A stretch of 64,000 nt of DNA from Panax quinquefolius (Eukaryota > Streptophyta > Magnoliopsida > Apiales > Araliaceae). The notes under the pieces are model-generated. The model was not told the origin of the DNA, ran no database searches, and worked only from the letters and a program-made list of their open reading frames with translations. Each line of letters begins with the position of its first letter. The stretch's first letter is position 1. Position numbers and translations under genes: made by a program. Shown in pieces: positions 58,318 to 64,000 of the stretch. The stretch lies in contig JAINUW010000600.1 in assembly GCA_020205615.1 (NCBI GenBank), positions 1-64,000 of the forward strand, in the 5' to 3' direction.

Positions 58318-58348
58318 GGCAACGCCATCCATTGAAGAACCACCGGTA

Positions 58349-59502
58349 ATGGAATTAAAACATTTACCAAGTCATCTCAGGTATGCTTACTTAGGAGATT
58401 CATCAACTTTGCCAATTATTATCTTAGCATCACTCAATGAGGCACGAGAGGAAAAATTATTGAGAGTGTTGCGTGAGTTTAAAATTGAGATCGACTGGAC
58501 TATAGCAGACATAAGGGAATCAGTCCCTTATTTTGTATGCACAAAATATTATTAGAGGATGAGGCTAAACCAGTGGTGGAGCAACAATGCATGTTGAATT
58601 TGATCATGAAAAATTATGAAGAAGAAAATTATCAAATAGTTGGATGCATGCATTATTTATCCGATATCGGATAGTTTGTGGGTTAGTCTAATGCAGTGCA
58701 TTTCGAAGAAAGGAGGGATGACAGTGCTGGCCAACGAGCAAAATGAGTTGATTCATATAAGGACAGTAACTGGATTGAGGGTGTGCAAGAATTATAGGAA
58801 ATTGAACAAGGTAACTCGCAAGGATCACTTTCCCCTAACTTTTATCGATCAGATGCTAGATAGGCTAGCAGGGCATCAGTTCTATTGCTTGTTGGATGTA
58901 TATTCGGGCTACAACCAGATTGTTATAGCACCTGAAGATCAGAAAAAGACTACATTCTCTTGCTCATATGGGACGTTCGCGTTTTGGCTGATGTCTTTTA
59001 GGTTATGCAATGCACCAACTACTTTCCAACGATGTATGATGGCAATATTCTCTAACATGGTGGAACAAAGCGTGGAGGTATTTATGGATGACTTTTCGAT
59101 ATTTGGGGACAATTTTGATCTTTGTTTGACAAATCTGACATTAGTACTTCAGCGGTGTGTGGAAACCAATTTAGTCCTCAATTAGGAAAATGTCATTTTA
59201 TAGTACAGGAAGGGATCATATTGGGACATCGAGTTTCGTCAAAAGGATTAGAGGTTGACCAAGAAAAAATCGAGATAATCAAGCATCTACCTCCTCCAAC
59301 ATCAGTAAAAGGGATTCGTAGTTTTCTAGGCTACATAAGTTTTTATCAACGTTTCATCAAAGATTTTTTAAAAATCACTAAGCCATTGTGTGTCGTACTA
59401 GAAAAAGATGTCCCGTACAAATTTGATGCAGAATGTCTTCAAGCGTTTGAGTTGTTGAAAAAGAACCTAGTCACCACACCGGTCATCATCGCACCCGATT
59501 AG
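58349..59502 (+). pseudogene. Athila reverse transcriptase (E5)
   Basis: MELKHLPSHLRYAYLGDSST opens the Athila RT connector. A frame break near 58555 is followed by EDEAKPVVEQQ and IIYPISDSLWVSL. Next come CISKKGGMTV, NYRKLNKVTRKDHFPL and FIDQMLDRLAGHQFY, then LLDVYSGYNQI. The catalytic motif reads FMDDFSIFG near 59080-59106. The sequence then shifts frame at 59140-59185 and continues GKCHFIVQEGIILGHRVSSK and IRSFLGYISFYQRFIKDF. Substitutions at usual positions (LMQC for VQCV, Ser for Pro) and the frame breaks indicate decay. Confidence 0.88.
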
Positions 59503-59935
59503 AATCTTCTGTTTGAAGTCATGTGTGATGTAAGTGATTATGTCATGGGAGCTGTTTTGGGTCAAATAAAGGATAAGGTCTTCCACGTAATTTACTATGC
59601 AAGCAAAACTTTGAATGACACGCAAGTAAATTACACAATAATAGAGAAAGAGCTTCTTGTCGTAGTGTTTGCATTCGACAAGTTTTGAGCTTTTTAATCG
59701 GTACAAAGGTAGTCGTATTCACGGATCACTCAGTCAGTAAATATCTCATCTCTAAGAAGGAAGCCAAACCACAACTCATTTGTTGGGTCCTTCTACTATA
59801 AGAATTTGATCTAGAGATTTGAGATAGAAAAGGGACTGAAGACCAAGTTGCTGATCACTTATCATGATTGGAGAATGAACAAGAAAAAGGAACAGATAAA
59901 ACATTGATTAACGAATCTTTTCCAGATGAGTAACT
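59503..59935 (+). pseudogene. Athila RNase H (E5)
   Basis: After a stop at 59500-59502, VMCDVSDYVMGAVLGQ (first Asp), [15 protein letters not shown] and [17 protein letters not shown] (catalytic Glu) can be read. A frameshift near 59690 follows, then a TDH-type remnant and EDQVADHLS. Inactive. Confidence 0.75.
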
Positions 59936-60099
59936 ATTCTCGATGGAAACATAAACCCCTTGGTACGCAGATATTGTGAACTACATTGTTAACGGGTAGT
60001 GTCGTATGATTTGAGTTTCCAACAAAAGAAGAGGTTCTTATTCGAGGTTAAACAGTACAAGTCCTCTTCAAACAATGTGCCGATCAAATGATACGAAGA

Positions 60100-61232
60100 T
60101 CTATGGCTAAATCAGAAATTAAAGGAATTCTACAACAGTGTCATTCTTCCTTGTATGGGGGACACTATGGAGGAGATAAGACAGCCGCAAAGGTACTCCA
60201 ATCTGGCTGCTTTTGGCCAACGCTTTAAAAGATTTTCATGCATTCGTCAGAAGATGTGATAGGTGCCAATGAGTGTGGAACATAATGAGTCGCCATGAGA
60301 TGCCACTTAATACAATGTTGGAAGTGGAATTATTTGATGTATGGGGCATCGACTTTATGGGACCATTCCCTTCATCGTATAACAACAAATACATCTTGGT
60401 TTGCAGTGGATTACGTCTCGAAGTTGGTGGAGGCAGTTTCCTTACCTACCAATGATGCCAATGTAGTTCTGAACTTTCTCTGAAAGAAGATCTTTACAAG
60501 ATTTGGGACACTGAGAGCAATCATTAGCGATGAAGGAACGCATTTTTGCAACAAATCTTTTGCGGCACTTTTGGCTAAATATGGATTTAAACACAAGGTT
60601 GACATGGCCTACCATCCTCAAAAAAATGGGCAAGCGAATGTATCTAATCGGGAAGTGAAATAGATTTTGGAGAAGATTGTTGATCCAACACAGAAAGATT
60701 GGGCGAGCAAGCTCAATATAGCTTTGTGGGCGTATTGCACGGCTTATAAAACTCCAATTGACATGTTTCTCTCTTGGTTGTTGTTCGGTAAAGCTTGTCA
60801 CTTACTTGTCAAACTAGAACATAAAGCTTATTGGGCGATAAAGAGGCTACATCTGGATCTTGAAGCTACCGGTGAGAAGTGACTCTTACAATTGAATGAA
60901 CTGGATGAGTTTTGTGTACAACCCTATGAGAATGCCAAACTTTGCAAGCAGAGGACCAAAAGATGGCATGATTAGAGAATTGCCGAATGATCCTTTGAGC
61001 CAGGCCAGTCAGTTTTGTTATTAAATTCATGGCTCAAACTCTTCCCAAGCAAGTTGAATTCAAGGTGGTCTGGTCCGTTCATAGTTACACAGCTTTTTCT
61101 GTATATAGCTATTAAAGTGCAAGATCCAAGCAATCAAGAACAATTTAAGGTCTACAGACAAAGGCTGAAACACTATTTGGGTGGAGAAATTGATCGACAA
61201 AACACCACAATTTCCCTCGAGGAACAGAGCTA
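60100..61232 (+). pseudogene. Athila integrase (E5)
   Basis: The zinc domain (SSLYGGHYGGDKTAAKVLQ, GCFWPT) is followed by the core: D-containing [20 protein letters not shown] (60340-60400), then a frame change, FGTLRAIISDEGTHFCN (second Asp), YHPQKNGQANVSNREVK (catalytic Glu position NRE, then a stop). The C-terminal part reads [14 protein letters not shown], then SRWSGPFIVTQLF (61057-61095), ending KHYLGGEI. The D-D-E residues are visible but frames are broken at several places. Confidence 0.82.
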
Positions 61233-61549
61233 AGAAGTGGAAGAAAGTCGAGCTGACGACTCTAAGCCAAGCGCTCATTGGGAGGCAACCCAATTTCTAG
61301 TCTTCTTAAATTTGCACTTTATTTCATTTCGTTGAGTTCTTGATTTTCTTTTAGTAGATTTCATAACTTTTTGATTCATGAGGTATTAATTTATTGAATT
61401 GGTTGGAAGTAGCCTCAGTGGAAAAAGGAAAAAAAAAAAAAAATGCATGTGGACAGGAAGGCGCGGGCCACACTAAAATATTGATACATTAGACGCAAGG
61501 CGCACTACTACAAAATAGTAAATAAATAACTTGGAAAAAACACTGTAGT

Positions 61550-61860
61550 TTTAGTTAGAAAAACGTCGTGGTTAAGGGTGTCATCTATTTGACACCCTTA
61601 CACAATGTTTTTAAAACGTTGTAGTTAAGCACATTACACAACGTTTTTAAGGAAAAAAAGTTTTTGATTTGTTTTCCATAAATTAACAGATGCTTAAAAA
61701 CGTTGTAGAATGTATGATTCCATAACATTTTCTGGATAAAAACGTTGTAGTTTCATATATCAGACAACGCTTTTAACCAATTTATACAACATTTTTAAAA
61801 TGTTGTAGATAAAGAAAAAAAAGAAAAAAGAAAAAAAAAAGGTTGTGGTTCACTTTATAT
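61550..61860. repeat. CACTA subterminal repeats (AACGTTGTAG)
   Basis: About eight copies of AACGTTGTAGTT or its complement, near 61562, 61615, 61640, 61698, 61740, 61765, 61797 and 61838. These are known binding sites for the transposase in this superfamily. Confidence 0.7.
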
Positions 61861-61864
61861 TACT

Positions 61865-62130
61865 AACGCACACCGCAATATCTTAATGCCATGATATATA
61901 GCTAAAAGGTCTAAATTCTCATTTAAACATAAAGCCAAAATGTATCAACCATTCAAAATACATCCCAATAATATCATTCGTTTATAGTTTCAAATTACTA
62001 CATCCACAAAACATACCAAACTATCCATAAAATTAAGTTGTGGAGCACTACCTAAGCTGTGGTGCACTACCTAAGGTGTCGATCTTGGTCAAGAGCTCAG
62101 CAAACTTGACAGCAATGTGAGGGGTGTGGC
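61865..62130. other. CACTA interior, no feature
   Basis: AT-rich with a short duplicated phrase (GGAGCACTACCTAAG / GGTGCACTACCTAAG near 62041-62076). Nothing else is seen. Confidence 0.4.
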
Positions 62131-62318
62131 AATCAAGAACTGGGGAAAACCATAGGCTTCCATTCAGAGGTGAGAGACCAGAGTTTCTGCTGCAAATCCG
62201 CAGACACAGAGGCACACCGATCTAGGTGGTCATGCAAGATGGCAGAGCTCAATAACTCGTCACTCAAGAATTTGATAAGGAAAATTCTCTGCATCAAGGA
62301 CAGAAGCACCTTAGTCAT
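62131..62318 (-). pseudogene. Captured gene fragment, possibly a DDT/WHIM-domain protein
   Basis: A minus-strand frame with [20 protein letters not shown] and [20 protein letters not shown]. The pattern of a FLSDE-like start, paired Leu residues and an HLDRC...LQQKL...EWK helix recalls plant DDT/WHIM-domain chromatin proteins. ATGCAG precedes the motif (62290), compatible with a 3' splice site. The frame ends in a stop at 62133, soon after the match. The identity is a recollection of family patterns, not a search. It lies within the CACTA element. Confidence 0.35.
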
Positions 62319-62460
62319 ACATAAGTAGGGAACAAGTGTGGCAAATCAAATTCTATTATAATTACAGATAGAACATACAATTTTTTTTTTCACAAGTTAC
62401 TAAGGTACTACAGACATTTGCAACTGTAATAAAAATTTAACTATATAGGTCAGTAGTCAC

Positions 62461-62800
62461 AATTGTTTACCCAAGCTCTACTCGGAAGCATACCAAATTT
62501 TATATCTTGAAGAAAACAGCTCACTGCATATTGTAACCAAATCTCATCATTGGTTTCTATGTAAGCCTGAAACATAGATACAACACTAGATCGGATTAGA
62601 TATTAAAATTCTAAAATTACAAGTAAATATATTGTTTAATAAGGAAATAGAAAATGAGTACCTTGTCACAATGATTTCCCCAGCTAATCCAGCCTTTAGG
62701 AAAGTTCTCAAAAAGGCTGATTGAGTTTGAATATGCAATATTGGCCCCTTCTGAATCATTAAGCTTCAACAAGGCATGACGAAGAGTAGTTTGAAAATCA
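62461..62800 (-). pseudogene. Captured gene fragment, Tra1/TRRAP-like FAT region
   Basis: Two exon-like blocks on the minus strand. Block 1 (about 62795-62662) reads LLKLNDSEGANIAYSNSISL then FENFPKGWISWGNHCDK and ends at AAG|GTACTC. A 95 bp intron (62661-62567) with a TTTCAG|GC acceptor follows. Block 2 (62566 to about 62461) reads AYIETNDEIWLQYAVSCFLQ then DIKFG, and ends in a stop. The KGWISWGNYCD and EIWLEYAVSCFLQGIKFG pattern is characteristic of the FAT region of Tra1/TRRAP, the large scaffold of SAGA and NuA4 histone acetyltransferases. Both blocks share one phase. Only about 80 residues of a roughly 3,800-residue protein are present. Either a CACTA-captured fragment or a remnant of a nearby gene. 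Confidence 0.7.
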
Positions 62801-64000
62801 ATTGCATATTATGGTGAATGATATCTTAAAATATGTAAAGTCACAGACTCACAGTGAGGCAACTACAAGAATGGAAACAGTTTCAGTCAAATGAACCAAT
62901 AAAATAGTATTTCTGGTAAAAATGTTCAATTAATAGTCAATGGAGTACATGGGCAGATGGTGTATACCTATTTAGAAAGAAACCAAAGAGAATAAGTATC
63001 CTGTCTGCTATAGCAATTCATTTGTGATGTTGCTGTATAACACAAATGTGAGTTCTTTAATCAACATTTTCATGACAGGACTAGTGGAAGTAAAATATTG
63101 AATAAGCTTATTGTCTGTGAGAATTGTAAATGAAGAAAAATGAACTGAGAGAAAGTAGAAGTTACTTCCAGTAGTTATGGTATTCTTTACTCAATAGAAG
63201 CTGCTCAAAATTACTTTGCAATATATTAAGAGAAAGCAGCGGTGAAATCAAAAAAATAATAAGCAGTTTATACTTCCTTGATAAAGATTGAGCCTTAATG
63301 AACTACAACATACAATAAGATTTTTAATGTGTCAGAATTGTTATAATACCACATTGACAGAACTTGTGTCATGGGCAATGTAAAAGTTACATCATGCTGA
63401 ACAAAATAGGCATAAATGAAGAGTTACTCCATGTTTGCAAAGTCAAGATCTAAAAAATATGAGTTCAAAAGAGGGGAAGGGGGAACACCTACTGGTGCAC
63501 TAGTACTTATGCAGAAAGATCTGGAGAAAAGAATATCAATCATGTTATGTTACTTGTTTAGTCTCATGTTATATCAATTACTTTCAACAGCTAAAAGATA
63601 TTCAGTATTATGTATAATAACTCTTTAAGGTAAACTTCGTAAAGCAAATTGATATACATAGTACTAATAACAGTTTCTTACCTCTGTTATGACAGTAGTC
63701 ATAAATTAATATATCACATTAATCAATGTGTCAACACACAACTTCAAAAAATATAATTTCATATAATGCATTAAATATATCAGTATTACACTCAAAATAT
63801 ATCAGGCATGGTGAAGTCTTTTTGTTGAATTATGGCTAATATAGGTCTAAAATAGATAAGGCGGGGTGGATTCTTCTCTATTCAAGAGCCACCAATTAAA
63901 TAAAGATCAAATTTAGTGGGAAACTAGGAGTGCCAGCAGCACCACAAAGTATAGCTTTGACAAACAGCAATTACTATGTCTCAAGGACCTCTGTCAAATG
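62801..64000. other. CACTA interior or captured intron sequence, no clear gene
   Basis: AT-rich. A 70-codon frame at 63416-63628 (+) has no recognised motif. No further Tra1/TRRAP exon was identified, though introns of such genes are long and small exons could be missed. No second CACTA end is visible. Confidence 0.4.

Larger units (their letters stand above)
58318..61504 (+). mobile_element. E5: Athila pol remnant
   Basis: RT, RNase H and integrase of an Athila element with the end-of-pol motif GGGAGGCAACCCA near 61280. LTRs, gag and protease are absent. The left side is cut by E7 and the right side by the CACTA element. Bases 61300-61504 are noncoding. Confidence 0.85.
61505..64000. mobile_element. 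CACTA (En/Spm) transposon, one end, continues past the window
   Basis: Starts CACTACTACAAAATAG, a standard CACTA terminal inverted repeat. Subterminal repeats follow (61550-61860). The matching end is not in the window, so the size and target duplication are unknown. The interior has no transposase that I can read but holds minus-strand gene fragments at 62131-62318 and 62461-62800. Confidence 0.75.

Overview
This window is a stack of plant transposable elements and shows no intact cellular gene. The sequence is very AT-rich. It carries Ty3/Gypsy elements of two kinds (chromodomain-bearing Tekay/Del-like chromoviruses and Athila), Ty1/Copia elements of two kinds (SIRE-like and Angela/Tork-like), and one end of a CACTA DNA transposon. 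tRNA-Met-type primer sites, the Athila primer site and plant-type LTR promoters all point to an angiosperm, probably a eudicot with a repeat-rich genome. I cannot name the species.

Layout. 1-3368 (E0): an internally deleted Tekay-like remnant with a broken gag, a polypurine tract and an LTR rich in telo-box motifs. 3369-54014 (E2): an old + strand Tekay-like element. It has an LTR, tRNA primer site, coiled-coil ORF, gag, protease, RT, RNase H, integrase, chromodomain and a second LTR, and later insertions cut it into pieces. 8121-17250 (E1): an Athila element inside the E2 gag. 19930-31408 (E3): a minus-strand Tekay-like element inside the E2 RNase H, with a perfect CCGAT target duplication. 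34254-51351 (E4): a SIRE-like Copia element inside the E2 3' LTR (target duplication CTAAG). Inside the E4 gag sits a minus-strand Angela/Tork-like Copia element (E4b, 35905-47773, ATACA). Inside one LTR of E4b sits a 2.7 kb solo LTR (36475-39192, GTACT). That makes four nested levels. 54015-58317 holds a hairpin, an LTR-like segment (E6) and a minus-strand LTR (E7). 58318-61504 (E5) is an Athila pol remnant. 61505 to the window end is a CACTA element whose interior carries spliced-looking, minus-strand fragments of at least one host gene (Tra1/TRRAP-like), and probably a second.

How the parts relate. E2 and E3 both carry an extra coiled-coil ORF between the primer site and gag. In both, the start of this ORF and the start of gag are each preceded by an AG that could act as a splice acceptor, and the primer site is followed by a shared donor-like sequence. 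This suggests that splicing decides which ORF is translated. Four different LTR families here share a small hairpin about 310-350 bp from the LTR 3' end with covarying base pairs, followed by a pyrimidine-rich stretch and CAG. These two patterns are the best candidates for something not yet described. Several elements (E0, E1, E4) keep gag but have lost most or all of pol, so they would depend on other elements to move. Every coding region is broken or incomplete except the extra coiled-coil ORF of E3 and perhaps the first part of the E1 gag.

Lineage names come from motif recognition by eye, not from database searches. Identities between LTR pairs are estimates by eye.
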